From: Adineta vaga
Taxonomy: Eukaryota; Rotifera
Length of the DNA stretch: 64,000 nucleotides
Direction of reading: 5' to 3'
NCBI GenBank assembly: GCA_021613535.1
Contig: CP075496.1
Location: forward strand, 9,920,001 to 9,984,000
The notes under the pieces: generated by a model
The model's database searches: none
Told to the model about the DNA's origin: nothing
Seen by the model: the letters and a program-made list of their open reading frames with translations, nothing else
Translations under genes and position numbers: made by a program
Shown: positions 47,370 to 60,145 of the stretch, one piece after another
Numbering within the stretch: position 1 is the first letter of the stretch
Layout of the letters: every line of letters starts with the position of its first letter

Positions 47370-47738
47370 TCATCCCATAAATTCTCGTGGATCACCTTTG
47401 ACGATTGCTTTTGCTCGTCGTGCAAATAAGATTGATCGATCATGTTCATGAGGATAAGTATGTTCATTTCCAATATGTATGATAAGTTTTTTTGGATTCG
47501 ACGACGATGATTTCGAAGGCATACGATCGAAATAGAAGATTTGTCTTCGATGTTCATTGTTATTCATAATCAAATCATCAGCAACTGGTTCATAAGAATT
47601 CAATGGAATAGTTCGTGCACTGAAATAAATACAAAGTTTCTATTTAACTGAAACTAGTTTAATCAATTTTGAAACTTACGGAATGAAAACAAATATTAAG
47701 GCTAAGAATAGTCCAAGTAGATAACAATTTTTCTGCAT
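47370..47738 (-). CDS. Small secreted protein, candidate neuropeptide precursor
   Basis: Exons 47680-47738 and 47370-47619; 102 residues. MQKNCYLLGLFLALIFVFIP is a clear signal peptide. The remainder is short and polar with dibasic sites (EHRRQIFYFDR, FARRAKAIVK) and no cysteine. The protein ends REFMG followed by the stop: a C-terminal glycine of the kind converted to an amide, giving -PREFM-amide after cleavage at ARR. Precursor length, signal peptide, dibasic cleavage and terminal Gly all fit a prohormone, but I do not recognise the peptide. It could instead be another small secreted protein. Confidence 0.55.
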
Positions 47739-48166
47739 GTTTTTCAGATGGGTATAGAAATGCAAATGTAAAGTCTTATTTGTTGATAAAGAAAAAGAAA
47801 TAGATGGATAAGAGTGTCTGTCTATGCTTGGTTAAATTGAAAAGATGAATGTATTAGTAGTCAAGAAAAAGAAATCGTAACGCATGATGCTTTTATATTT
47901 GTTAAGTGTTCTGAGCGCCACCCCCACGCCCTTTTTCTATTGTCTTTCTTTTGGAATTGTTTTATTTTCACCTTTGTTCTTTTTTGGATCTAAATGGATC
48001 ACGTTCAATGTAGAAAATACATGACATGTCTAGTTAATGAAGCAACTCAAGAGATATATGAATGAGAACAATGAATATGATGGCAAAGAAGAAAAAAAAA
48101 CAGATAAGTTGCTCTTTTGCTGTTCTGCTTTTCAAGTATTTGAAAGGTTTGCAGTTTTTATTTTAT
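47739..48166. other. Promoter-side spacer
   Basis: 430 bp between the start of the small secreted gene and the 3' end of INTS10. It contains the GC-rich box at 47915-47931. Confidence 0.4.
47915..47931. promoter_or_regulatory. GC-rich EGR/KLF-like box upstream of the small secreted gene
   Basis: A 17-bp C/G run in strongly AT-rich surroundings, about 180-195 bp upstream of the ATG at 47738. In the direction of that gene it contains GCGTGGGGG and GGGCGTGG, resembling EGR and KLF/Sp sites. Confidence 0.35.
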
Positions 48167-50452
48167 TTATAATGACTGAAGGAGTGTTTGTCGTTCATCG
48201 ATTAAATAGGCATAAATAGCCGAACGTCGCTGTTCATCTGTCCATTGTGTTATATTACTAGCATGTTGAATGATTTTTTCTATAAACTGTTCGTCAGTTA
48301 ATTTATTCGTTTCATCATCATGATCATGTTTTCTTTTATTAGTAGTTGTAGTTGTTATCCAACGTCGTTCAGTTGTTGTTGTTGTTTGAATGTATTTAAT
48401 TAATTGTCCAAGTAGTTTTTGATCGTAGATATAACGAAGAAAAGGAGGTGAAATATTTGGAAAGAAATCTTTTGGATAGATTGATGATGAACGTTGACGA
48501 TCGATTTGTAAAAGAAAAAGTGTTGATGGAAGATATTGAAGAAGAATATCTAAGATATAATCAAAAAAGATTTTAAATGAATGTGGTATTAAACAATAAT
48601 CTGTTGTGAGAGGTAAGATGATTTGTTGTTGAGTGTATGAAGTCGAATGTTCATGAAGATAAACAAGTGTATCGATGCAGAATGAAACTGTTGAACGATG
48701 TTGTGTAGGTGAATGAATAAGTGAATTAAGTAAACATAATTGAAGACGTGATTCAAGAGAATTATCATTCAGTTGTTGCATGAAATGTTCAATGTCAGGA
48801 GCTATTAATGCACTTATGGTTGAAGTAGAAGTTGTGTCTGTATTGGTATCATCTTGCATTGTTGGACTTTGAGGTGTATCACTAGAAAGAAAGAATAGAA
48901 TGATTGTCATTACATATCATTGTAATTCAAACTTCTCCATCTTTTTCGGAATGATAGATCCAAAGTATTGTAACTTACTCAATAACAATCGTTTTATTTT
49001 CTTTCGATTGATTCTCTTTTACATTTTTAGATTTTTGTATTACATAATAAACATAAAAAATTCTTAATATTCGTTGATAATTTGAAATATTTGTATTCAA
49101 TTGAATCTTTTCAATTGTTTCTTGATACAGTTTCAAGCATGAATTCGTTTGTGATTGTTGTAATAGATTCAAACATTCAACAAATAACGAAAAATTTTCC
49201 ATAAATTCTAAATTATTAATTTCATTTGATTTCTTCAATAGAGTTTTGATTGATGACGTCGAATACATAAAGATATAATCTTTATACAATTCATTATTCA
49301 ATAATATGGAAAGATGAAGTATCGATTGAATATAAATTGGAAATGATGAGCAAAATAGAAAACATTCTAATGGACAACGAATTGTTGAATTATGAGCACG
49401 ATCGACTAGAACTTGTAATTCTAAAAGTTTTTGACGATGATTAAACGATCTATTTGAAATAGAGAAGAGAAGGATGGAAAATATCGATCAAATGAATTCT
49501 TAACTACATACATTTGATTTCCATGATGGATAATAAATTGTTGCCAATTGAAATTTTCATACATATTCATTGCTGAATTCATCAATTTTTCGAATTGTTC
49601 AATTGGATTTTTACATAGAAATGTTCGATGAAAATCTCCTTCTAATTTTACTTCTATCTCTTTTATTTCATTATTTTTCAAACATTTTACTGCATATTCC
49701 ATATAAAATTCCATTGCATAGATTAACCATTTATGACACAGATGTGTTTGTACACCATATCGTTGTCGATTTTCTAGAACAATCGGTAGAAGATCTTGTA
49801 CAAACAAACATCGAAGAATATTTAATGATGTTAATTTTGTTTGAAAACCGATCTTTTCTTCAGCATTGAGAATTAATTCAAGAATTGATGAGATAGATGA
49901 TGATGATAATGATAGACAAGCAAGAGCTTTCTCTCGACATTGATTTAATGATTGAATTGATTTGGATGAAAGTAAAAGATTTTGTTCAAGTTCATGATAC
50001 CAATTGCGTATTAGAAATGATGAAATTGATTCACGAGCTGATATTGATAGGATAGAATTCAGATGAGAATATGAAAAAGATCTAAGAAAAAAAACAATAT
50101 TTCATATTTAATTAAAGAATTCAACATACTTATCCGAAGATTTACTAAAGATCGATTGAAATTCTTGTTGTAAATAATCAATCTGCTCAATTTTATTAAT
50201 ATGATGTTGTAGAATATGTTCAATGATGAAAGATAATAAAATATAAGAATTTCGTTCACGAAATAAACGATATAATTCTATTAGAATAGATAGATCATCG
50301 CCATAGATTGATAAAGTTGTTAAAAGCCAAGCATGAGCACGAGGTGTTTCTTTCGTCACTTCTTGACCATCGACAGCGACAAGATTCGAACGAATTTGAT
50401 CGATTAAATACACAAAATTTCGATTTGAAGTTGTATCGACATCCATCTTCAT
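48167..50452 (-). CDS. INTS10: Integrator complex subunit 10
   Basis: Exons 50130-50452, 49512-50081, 48979-49449 and 48167-48881; 692 residues, close to the ~710 of vertebrate INTS10. Recognisable blocks are RAHAWLLTTLSIYGDD near the N-terminus, CLFVQDLLPIVLENR, HKWLIYAMEFYMEYAVK, NPIEQFEKLMNSA with NFNWQ, and the terminal ERQTLLQSL. The protein is largely helical, without catalytic motifs. Integrator cleaves nascent snRNAs and terminates paused RNA polymerase II transcripts; INTS10 belongs to its INTS10-13-14 module. A Thr-run and a basic/acidic tract (KRKHDHDDE) near residue 640 are local low complexity. Assignment rests on remembered family similarity. Confidence 0.7.
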
Positions 50453-51254
50453 CTTTTTCTATTTAATAATTGAACAAATTCGTATTTTTTGTCTTTTCTT
50501 TCTTAATTTATTTCTAGATATTATTACTTAAATTGACAAATGAGAGTCAAATCGATAGATGACTCGTTATGACGAAGAGAATTTGATTATCACATATACT
50601 GTTCTTCATTGAAATATTCATTCGTTAGTTTTCTCATTTCCTTAATTTGAAACTAAAAGAAACTTTCATCATTTAATTTTTAAATGTAAATGACAATGTA
50701 TATTACAATAGAGTCGTTCAATGAATAATCATTACATTTGTAGATTGAAGAACATTTACAGACTAATAGTTTTATGGATGCATGAATGAATATAGATTTC
50801 GCTTACTATAAATAGTTTGCATATACATACATAAAAGACTGTTCGTTAGATTTTAATCATTCGCTTTAAGAGACAAAAATAATTGACTAGAAAAGCTTAA
50901 GTATTTGAAAGAAAATAAGTCTGTTGATGATTATCATTTGAATAATAAAGTGTCTTTCTTCTATTTTTATAGTTAAGTCTATTCTTTATTTAGATTTTCA
51001 CCTTCAAATCATTTTCTTTTCAACATTACATACAATTTTGAAGCTTGTTTACTGTCTTGATTTTTATGAATAAAGAATGAGATGGCTTGACTCGAAGGTC
51101 ATAATTTAATTCTTTCCTGAAGACAAAAGAAAACATGATTTTATTTGATCCACTGAAATCTATTTTGTTTGCATAATAATTCAAAAATTTTGACAAAGAA
51201 AGAAAGAAAGAAAAAAGAACTGGAAAAAATCAATTCGATTCACTGTTATCAAAT
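50453..51254. other. Intergenic, no gene recognised
   Basis: 800 bp between the INTS10 start and the 3' end of the next minus-strand gene. AT-rich; no coding signal. Confidence 0.4.
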
Positions 51255-53074
51255 TTATACAGCATGAGTAAGAATTGAAGGCGATGAACTGACCGTTTGA
51301 CGATTATTATTATTATTATTATTATTGTTGTTTGTATTTTCGTTGTTTAATGGAGGAATAATATATTCTAATGTACTAAATGTTGGCGATGACCAGCCAT
51401 CTTTTTCTTGAACAAAACTATCACGTTTTGTAGAAACATGTTCAACTAATTGCTTATCTCGATGACCTAAATCAACAGCTCGACGAAATGAATCAGTACG
51501 ATAGAATGTGTTTGTTTTATTTAAATTATTGTAAGATAAATGATAGATAGGTGAGACTGAAGAAGTATATTTGCCTTGTTGTTCGTGTTGAATTGGTGAG
51601 ATATAGAGTGACGATGAAGATGATGATTCAAGTGATTTTTCAGCTGATAATCGACAGATCTTTTGTCGACGACGTAACCAACAGAATGCGCCTAAAAGAA
51701 TTATGACAGAAGTGACAAGTAAACCAGCAATAACACCAAGAGCTATACGAAGACGATCATCTGTTGAATTCCTAAAGAAAGAAACAACGAATGAGCAACT
51801 CATCAATGAAAACTCTTTACTCTGGTATATCAAGTGTTTTTGATGTGGTCGTCGTTGTTGCCAAGGAACAATCTGTACATCTTCCATTGATACAACATTG
51901 TCCTAATGAACACCGACGTATATCATCAGTAATTGAACAATTAGTTGAATTAAATGGTAATTCACAGATAAAAACATTATTTTGTTGATTTTTACGTGTA
52001 TCACTTGGACAAATGCATAGATAATTGCTCGTTTGATTACACCAAAATATACAACGTGAAGGAAATATTTGACAATTGGAGATGTTCATTGTATCGGCAC
52101 AATAAAGTGAATCGGAGTAAGATACAATAGAATTTGATGATGAACGACATGCACATTTTGATGAAGAACAGGTGGTTAAAGAAGGTGAGCCACACACTGT
52201 AGTCACAGGATCACATGATGAACCTAAATACCGCAAACAAATTTTGTCTCTATTACCTCTCTAAATTATCAAATCAATAAAAATTTTAATTCAATGTTTA
52301 TTCATAAATGGAAACTTGTTCATCTCTTTCTTTCTTCGATTCATTGGCTAGAAGGATTATTTATTTAATAATTTATTTCTCATTATTCTTTAATATTTAT
52401 TAAAAGAATAGAAAAATACATACGACGTGCTTATCTAACATAACAAATATGTCGAAGTATGTTCATTTCTCTAGACGACTTCCGTTTATTTTCAAATCAA
52501 TAATTAGAAAATGGAGTTCTTTTTTTTCTCTTATTCTCAACTTACCAACAGATTTTTCATATTGAATTTGTATGTTAAATATCGTTTGTGGATCTGTCAT
52601 TTGTTGATCATTGTTTAATGAACAATTGCTTAATTGATACCTTCCTTGCTTTAAAAATAAGCTCATTTGATTGAATTCTCCTAATGTCGTTGTTTTAGTA
52701 TAGTTAAATGACGTTAACTGGACATGTATGGGTTCCGAATCGCGTGTTGTTATTGTCGTACCTGTCATTGTTTTTAATTGACAAGATTGAACAATTGCTG
52801 CACAATCGAATATGATTGGAAATGGTACAAGATAATTTGATGAAGGAAACGGATAAATAAGACCAAGTTCAAATGTTGATGGTAAACTAAATGCGTAACT
52901 CGCCGTCAATATAATTGATGTCTGATTATTCAATTGAAATTGATCAGAAATGGCAGCGTTCGATAAATATGTATTAGTTAAAAAAGAACAATTGGAAACG
53001 AAATTTGATGTGGTAATATTTAATTGACAAAGTGCTGTATGAATGTAGAGAAAAAGAAGAAACACAATCACCAT
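51255..53074 (-). CDS. Type I membrane glycoprotein with cysteine-rich ectodomain
   Basis: Exons 52546-53074, 51821-52223 and about 51255-51771; 482 residues. Signal peptide MVIVFLLFLYIHTALC. Residues ~20-175 are a beta-rich, N-glycosylated domain. Residues ~178-305 hold many cysteines in EB-module-like spacing (CGSPSLTTCSSSKCAC, CIFWC, CICPSD, CSLGQCCINGRCTDC). A Thr-rich stalk precedes one membrane helix (IALGVIAGLLVTSVIILLGAFCWL), then a basic stop-transfer (RRRQK) and a ~140-residue cytosolic tail with Ser runs, Tyr motifs (YISPI, YHLSY, YIIPP) and ten Asn in a row. Likely a surface receptor or adhesion protein; no known family. Confidence 0.75.
51303..51328. repeat. (ATT)n triplet repeat encoding poly-Asn
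   Basis: About eight ATT units on the plus strand, read as AAT codons in the cytosolic tail of the membrane glycoprotein. Likely length-variable between alleles. Confidence 0.8.
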
Positions 53075-56000
53075 TGCATAGACAACACACCATTGCAGCG
53101 TGTCACCACGTAAGAACAAGAGAATCAAATATCTGAAAGGGATATAGTTTGATCAAAAAGAAAAAAGAAAGAAAAAGAATGGGTGAAAATGGACAGAACT
53201 TTGTTCTAAAAAGAACAAGAATGTCTGTCACTTGGCGCGCATCATTGAGAATGAAAGAGAGCGCGTGCATGAGAGCGAGACACTCTAACGGAATAAAGTA
53301 ATGAAGAAAAAAAACCTGTGTTGTTTTTTTTTTCTTCATTTTTTATTATGATTACTTTATATATTCATGAAATGTCATAAAAGAGAAAAAAAAGTGGTAA
53401 TTATTTAATGATTTTCACTATCTTCAATGTCATATAAATGGTACTCTTCCTGACAAATATAGATAGAGAAATATGATTCGGATTTTGTATGTCTGTGCTA
53501 AATTATTTATTACGGATAAACAATTGACTTCAAGGCTAAAGAAGAAAGTGACTTTTGTTTTACTCTGATTGAGAAGAGTTTGACACTTACTCGTAAGTTT
53601 TCAATGATATCAAACAATCTGCTGTATTGATACATAAACAACTATTGTATTTTTAAAGTACGTTTGGCGTTTTTTCTTCTTCTTCGTTCAGTTAAGAATA
53701 TTATCTTATAAATAGATAAAAGTATTGCCGTTGCTATTATCGTTGTACTCAATTTAAGTTAAGAACGATTATGATCATTATGAAAAATACATGATCTCTT
53801 CTCTAATCTTTATGAGATTACCATAGCTCTTTTTTCTCCCTCTCCTTCTCTCTCTCTCCCTCTTTCTCCTATTAATGCATACCTTTTCTCTTCCGATCAA
53901 TCGATCGATCAATTGGTGCGTATGTATGTGTGTGCACTTTTCTTTACATACCTGACTGAACTTAAATTGTCGGTAGATTAGTATCAATTATAAATCTAAC
54001 TGTTGTTATTATCATTGGTGCGAATAATTTTGTATGTCAATATCTTCTTGTGAATATTTAAATCGAGAATTTAACACCTTAAATGCTTCTTATTTATCAA
54101 TATTTCATTTTGCCTTGTAAAGAAAGAAAAATGTCCACTAATTCTTCTTATTCATTTCATTCTTTTCCTCTTTCTTCCACCTCTTTTGTTTCCTTATAGG
54201 ATGATTGATGTTATACACACATACACTATATAATTATTCGTTAATGACTTTAAAAATGTGTGTGTGTGCATTCATAATATGATTACGTATTACCTTGGCA
54301 GTATATATGTCTACCTGGAAGTAAAAAAAAAATAGAATTCAGTGTCTGAGCCTTTTTTTTTATAATGAATATTTAACTGATACTTATGTTCGTATCAATG
54401 AGAAACTATCGGTATGTTCAATGTCAATAAAGAAGAAAAAAAGAGAAACTCGAGAGAATTAACGATTAAACATTCATCTATTCTGATCACCTTCTATTAT
54501 TCATTATCTTGACGATTTTCTTCTTCATTTCATCTACAAATATACAAAATAAAACATTCTTTTTAACTATGCTGATGGAACTAAGTGAACAATTCATTAT
54601 GCTCGAGAGATGAATTTCAAATGTCCAGGTGTTGTTTGATGTTGAAATACGCATATGTACATATATATAATAGTAAGAGCAACGAAAGTGGACACTTGTC
54701 CACTTGTTATACATACAAACAGGTGTAAAAGAACTAATGAAATAAAAGAACATGAGACATGCATATTTCATGTCTCTTTCTCCCGACAACATACATTTTC
54801 TAAGTAAAACTTTTTTCGCTTGATGATCAAAAGAAAAATAGAATATTTATTGATATTGGATTGATAGTATCACTTCAATTTACATGTGTCGTATCGAAGG
54901 ACATGTATCCTGTAGATATCTGATCTCTTACAGCATATGACAAGTTTTCATATAACGTGAAATCATACTTCTATACTAGAATAATTCGTAATTGTCGTCA
55001 TTTTTACTTACTAATATTTAATGTTCAGCAAGATGAATTTCTTTTGGTGTAACATATGGCACTTTTGACAATGTCTCACTTGTTCTACTTATTCATTCAT
55101 TTGAGTGCGTCTGCTATTCGGTCTCTTTTTCACATTGTCATCATTGCCATCAGCATTTGCTCGGTTTCTGTTACACTAAGTGATGCCTCAAGCCACCGTT
55201 CGTACGTCAAGCAATATGTATTTACATTGATATTCAATCTTTCGTAGTTCTTTACTTTATATTGAGAAATACGACGAACATGTGATGCACAAAGAAATTC
55301 GTTCGATTCTCTGGGTTGCATTTCTTGAAAAAGAAAAAGAAAAAAAGAAATCTTTACTTACTCTGATATTCTCTTTATACAAATTGAAAGGAAACCTTTG
55401 AACTGCAATGATCTCCCAAGGATATTATTTGAACATATTTCATACACGTGTACATACAAGTAACTTCTTGATAATCGATAACAATGATCGTGATCAACAA
55501 AAAAAAGAAAAATAATTGACAGACTATATATTAGTCATGTTATGTAAGTTACTTAGGCAAACCGGATGATGAATGAGTATGCATGTAAGTGTGTGCCAAT
55601 GCTTAAACAAATGAGAAGGAAAGAAGATTGAGAGAATAGTATTTAAATGAATATAGGTATATGAGTAATCTGTCTGCACGGTATTACGGTTCATTAGTTC
55701 AATAATGAATACAATGGATTATCAAGAATAGAAGTTAAAATAGTCAATCGAATCTGTTTGACCAATTCAGATAAGACACTTTGAGATAAGTAAATTTCTA
55801 TATTAATACCTCTTCCCATTTATATAATCATAATTTTCTTCAACTTTTTAGTCGTCTTTATTGAAGCATATGTACTTGATATAATATGCGATTGCCATTT
55901 TTCCTTTCTATCACCTTCATTTGATGTGCGTGCAATGAGAAACGGATCTCATTTGAATATAAATAGACGTGCATTGAGGACAACACAAAGAAAACAAAAT

Positions 56001-56601
56001 TTTTTAATAATCTGCATTTGAATTAATTTTCTTTTCGTTTTTTTCGGAAGATTGAAAAAATATAGTTGATGCATACGAATAATTATATCAAATATAGACT
56101 AAATAAATATTGTCAATGGATTATTATGGAATCAAATATAAAAAAGAAAGAAATTAAATTCTCACTTTCAAATATCTACATAAACAAATGAATGACAGTG
56201 AGAGAAAAAAAGAGAAGATTATTTGATCATTATCGATGACGTATCAAAATCAGTTATTCAAACAAATAAATCTTAGACTTTATCATGTAAATACAACTGT
56301 AATATCTGATTATATGAAACTTTGTTGTAATCGTTGATTCATAATCAAAACTCGATCTTCTCCTATCTCAACTAACAAAATTTTGTTAATCTTTTAGATT
56401 GTGTACTCATTGATAGCATAGCATGAGTTGTCAGAAATAAATAAATGAATAGATCATCAATTGCTCGATTAAAGTAGCTTTATTTAGCGCGTTTAAATAG
56501 AAATAAATGTATAAACATTCTATAATTATAACAAAACACAGTATCTATTTATACAATAAAAAGTAAAAATAAGAAATGGAAATTCTTCTGAAAAAGTATT
56601 T
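53075..56601. other. 3.5-kb gene-poor region
   Basis: The longest interval without a gene. It contains a CT-rich tract at about 53825-53870, short GATC-rich palindromic sequence near 53897-53912, TG-rich runs near 54255-54270, and AT-rich sequence. The short open frames are hydrophobic and unsupported. An upstream exon of the membrane glycoprotein or a non-coding RNA cannot be excluded. Confidence 0.4.
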
Positions 56602-57581
56602 TTAAAACGTGGTGTTATCTTTTGATGCATGTGTTGCCATAATAGTATTATCAACTGTGACTATTTCATTTGGACTAAATATCATTAAATTAAAAAAAAG
56701 ATATATTAAAAATTAAATATTTTTCTAATTTACTTTCTTACTGCGATTTGAGTTTCATTACTCGTAATTGTTGTAACTGATGTTTCTGTTACAGGTTTAA
56801 TCGTAATAATTGCTTCTGTTTGTCCTTGTGCTTGTGATTGTGATGTAATAATTGTCGTTGTTTTCGATTCTAATAAATGTTGAGTTTCTTGTTGACCTAA
56901 TACTCCTACTTGATCAGCAAGATTAGAAATATTTTGTTTAGCTTGTTCTTGAGCTTCGACTAATGCATGTAATTTTGCAGCATTAGCTTGATCATTCAAA
57001 GCATCGATTTGAAGCTTAGCATCGGCCATAATAATTTGTTGTTTGGTTTGTAAATCGTGTTCTAAATCGGCTAAAGTTTTTGCTTTAACAGCATCTAATG
57101 CTTCAACTGCTTTCTGTAATTGAAGTTTATATTCATTATCCATAACTAAATGACGACGATTAGCATCGAGAATTAATTCTTCTTGTAAACGTTGCGTATT
57201 TGCAAGAACATCAGCAATTGACTTTTGAACCTAAAAAAACGAAACAACGACAAAACTTTCGTATCAAAATCAAGATAATGATTGATTTACTTGTTCATTG
57301 ATTTCAGCTGTACGTGCACGAGAATATTGATCAACTTGTGCATGCGTTGTATTCAATTGTGATAATAAATTATTAATATCAAGTTTCGTATTTATTGATG
57401 CATTTGCATGAGTCTCAGATGAGATAACTGATTTTATATGAACATCATCAGCAACAGCAGATGTTGTTAAACGTTCAGTTGTTGTGCCAGAAGTACCTTC
57501 AACAGCGATCTGATTTGTCACTGCATTTTGTTGTTCAGAGTCAGGATAAGTACCAAATAAAGCATTAATAATGGCTGACAT
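56602..57581 (-). CDS. Hydrophilic Cys/Trp-free coiled-coil protein resembling CAHS/LEA desiccation protectants
   Basis: Exons 57291-57581, 56734-57230 and 56602-56674; 286 residues. There is no signal peptide, membrane segment, Cys or Trp. The N-terminal ~70 residues are Thr/Ser/Ala rich and disordered-looking. Residues ~85-205 form a long charged amphipathic helix rich in Ala, Gln, Glu, Asp and Lys (QVQKSIADVLANTQRLQEEL, DANRRHLVMDNEY, LADLEHDLQTKQQIIMADAKLQ, NAAKLHALVEAQEQAKQN). The tail is Thr/Ile/Val/Gln rich. A helix flanked by disordered arms is the design of tardigrade CAHS proteins and of some LEA proteins. A role as a desiccation or stress protectant in a bdelloid is inference; a simple structural coiled coil is the alternative. 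Confidence 0.7.
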
Positions 57582-59053
57582 GTTGTTGTTTTTCTTGGAG
57601 AAAAGAGTATTGAGTCTATGCAGTTGTGTTGAGAAACTCGTGACGAGGAACGAATGACGATGATGCACAGGGATATATAGTACTTCTGTTCTTTTCTCTT
57701 ATATTTTTATGATAGATGCGTTCTTTCTCTTCTCTTCTTCGTTTTTCTTTTTGTATTGCTCAAAAAACCTTCGGTTCTTGTTCTTTTTCTTTAGTATAGA
57801 AAATTCGCCTCCGCCGAGAAAAAGTACGAACGTAAATTACTATTTCCATCTCTTATCAGATAAAGAAATTGGATCTATGCCGAGAACTTGTTGACATATA
57901 AATAATATAAAAGGTTGAAAAAGAATGATCGTAGGAGATAGAATGAGTGAGAATTGTTTGGCAATAATTTGATCTCAACTCACATAATATTTTTGATTAA
58001 ACAAAAAGGAAAAGAAAACAAACGATTACGTGTGATTTTCTTATTCGAGAAGAAAGAGAACATTTGTTATTATTTTCTCTTTCTATCATCAATAATAAAC
58101 GTCTCGGGAGTATACAGTAAATTACATGAGTCATTCTATCAGTTATATGGATGTCGTTCTTTCTCTTTCTGGAGAGATCAGATGAGATTTACATTGCTAA
58201 AATAAACATTACCCTTCTGTGATATAATAAGTTTCATGTAATAGTTAAGAAAACTGTCTGTTTAGGATCTGAGGGTTACTGGTAGATATCTTTTTTTCGT
58301 GCAATTGATTAAAAACTTGAAAAAAAATGAAATCAAACAACAATGTGATGATAAATATTGAAGGTTTTATTGCTACGTAATATGTTCTTTTTTCTTGTAC
58401 TCAAAATTTGAGTTTTAAAACGAGCATAATGATCTATTAAAGGCTTAAGCATAACGTGTTATCAAGTAGAATATAATTTGATTGGATATAATTATTTTTA
58501 CACAATAGCTTATGGGCTAATGTTCTATATCTTAACATGCCTTGCTACGTCGAAGGTCATTACTGTCGTAAAAGATCCCAACTGTTTATATTAAATAACT
58601 CTTGGTAACACTATTATGAATATATAAAGTTTAGTTTGAATAAAGAAATTCCAAGATACGGACTGTGTTACAAACAGTCTGGGAACTCTTGCTTTTTCCG
58701 TTTAATAAAACCCATGTAGTTTATTCATCTATCTCACGACTTTAAATAAAAACCACGCCTAAAAATTCAGTCATTTTTAAATTTTTTAGAAAAAGATATA
58801 AATCTCTTCACATAATCATACCTATTTTATAATTAAAGCTTTTAGATATCTTAATAAAGTAGGTTGCTCTGTTTTCATTGATATAATATATAAAGAAAGG
58901 TTCAAAGTTATTCTTCGGGAAAAAAAATCATCAAGTACCAGAATGGTAAACTAAGTTTTTCTTTCTATAGAGAAGTGCCAATCCGAAATCAAAGTATAAT
59001 ATATTTCTTAACTTCATTATTATGTTACATCTGTAAGATAGATTTCTGAAACA
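57582..59053. other. Divergent intergenic region
   Basis: 1.5 kb between the hydrophilic-protein gene and the 7TM gene. Pyrimidine-rich at 57720-57795. No gene is supported. Confidence 0.4.
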
Positions 59054-60145
59054 ATGAATAATCAAACTAATACTAATCATACATTTTTCCATTATTTTAA
59101 TCTCTATATAAACGTTTTCTATCTTATCTTTGGAAATATTAGTAATTTCCTAAAGATCCTATTTTTTCTTCAAAAACCATTAAGATCATTACCATGTACC
59201 AGTTATATACTTTTCGCAACCATCACTGATTTCATGACATTAAATAATCTTCCACTTCATCAACTTTTAATTCATCTTTATCCTCAATACCATTGGATCA
59301 AAGTTAGTGTTGATTGGTCGAATTATCGAAATGAAACAAATCTTCTCTCCTATACTGTGTCCAATTATGATATTATCATATGTAAAATACGAAGTTATTT
59401 ACATTTATTTAGTACTGATCTCTCATTTCAAATGCTTCTTTTCGCATCAATCAATCGTTTCTATTCAACCTATCGTCGAAAACAACAATCAAATACTACT
59501 CTTCGTTTTAATCAGTATTTTTGTAATCAATCAAATGTTTATAGATTATGTTTGATTTCTTCAATTATCTTTGCCTTATTATCTATACAACATCTATTCA
59601 ATTTTACCATTCAATCTCCATCTGAAGGATGCGTTCCTTCCAATCGAATCCTATGGTCTATTTGGATATCATCATTTCATTGTTTTATTATACCATTATT
59701 AATGATTCTCTTTGGATTATTAACTTTGAAAAATATTTGTTATAAAGAATTAATTCTGCGTTATATCTGTTGTTCACATTGTCAACGGCGAAGATGGACT
59801 GGTTATATTCATCCACAAAATACTCGTTGTCAAAATTCAATTAGCACAAGAGTTGAAAGACAATTAACATTCATGATTATTAGTGAGATTTTTGTTACTA
59901 TTTTTACCGTAATACCATATGGTATCTATGCATTCTTTTATCTTTTTCATGGTCTTCAAAATCGAACGATGAATGAAAGCAATGGTACGAAATGGATGGC
60001 ATTAGTTATTCAAGTAACAATGTATGTGGAACCTAGTTGTGGATTTTATATATATTTATTAACATTAAGTACATTGAGAAAACGTTTTAAAAAGATAATT
60101 ATGGAGAAAATCACTTCATTTATTTCTTCTTGTTATAGATCATAA
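59054..60145 (+). CDS. Divergent seven-transmembrane receptor
   Basis: Intronless, 363 residues, seven hydrophobic segments. TM1 has IFGNISN (the GN motif). The DRY position after TM3 reads NRF (FASINRFYSTY). TM5 has IPLLMILFGLLTL, TM6 FVTIFTVIPYGIYAF with its proline, and TM7 EPSCGFYIYLL in place of NPxxY. The N-terminus and extracellular loops carry several N-glycosylation sites. It belongs to the same broad class as the receptor at 13483-14481 but is not a close paralogue. Ligand unknown; loss of the DRY acid suggests altered activation. Confidence 0.8.
   Translation: MNNQTNTNHTFFHYFNLYINVFYLIFGNISNFLKILFFLQKPLRSLPCTSYILFATITDFMTLNNLPLHQLLIHLYPQYHWIKVSVDWSNYRNETNLLSYTVSNYDIIICKIRSYLHLFSTDLSFQMLLFASINRFYSTYRRKQQSNTTLRFNQYFCNQSNVYRLCLISSIIFALLSIQHLFNFTIQSPSEGCVPSNRILWSIWISSFHCFIIPLLMILFGLLTLKNICYKELILRYICCSHCQRRRWTGYIHPQNTRCQNSISTRVERQLTFMIISEIFVTIFTVIPYGIYAFFYLFHGLQNRTMNESNGTKWMALVIQVTMYVEPSCGFYIYLLTLSTLRKRFKKIIMEKITSFISSCYRS

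Noticed and set aside
53103-55321. Several hydrophobic 60-100-codon frames on both strands
   Set aside because: Phe/Leu/Ile/Tyr-rich translations typical of AT-rich non-coding DNA, overlapping on opposite strands with no motifs.
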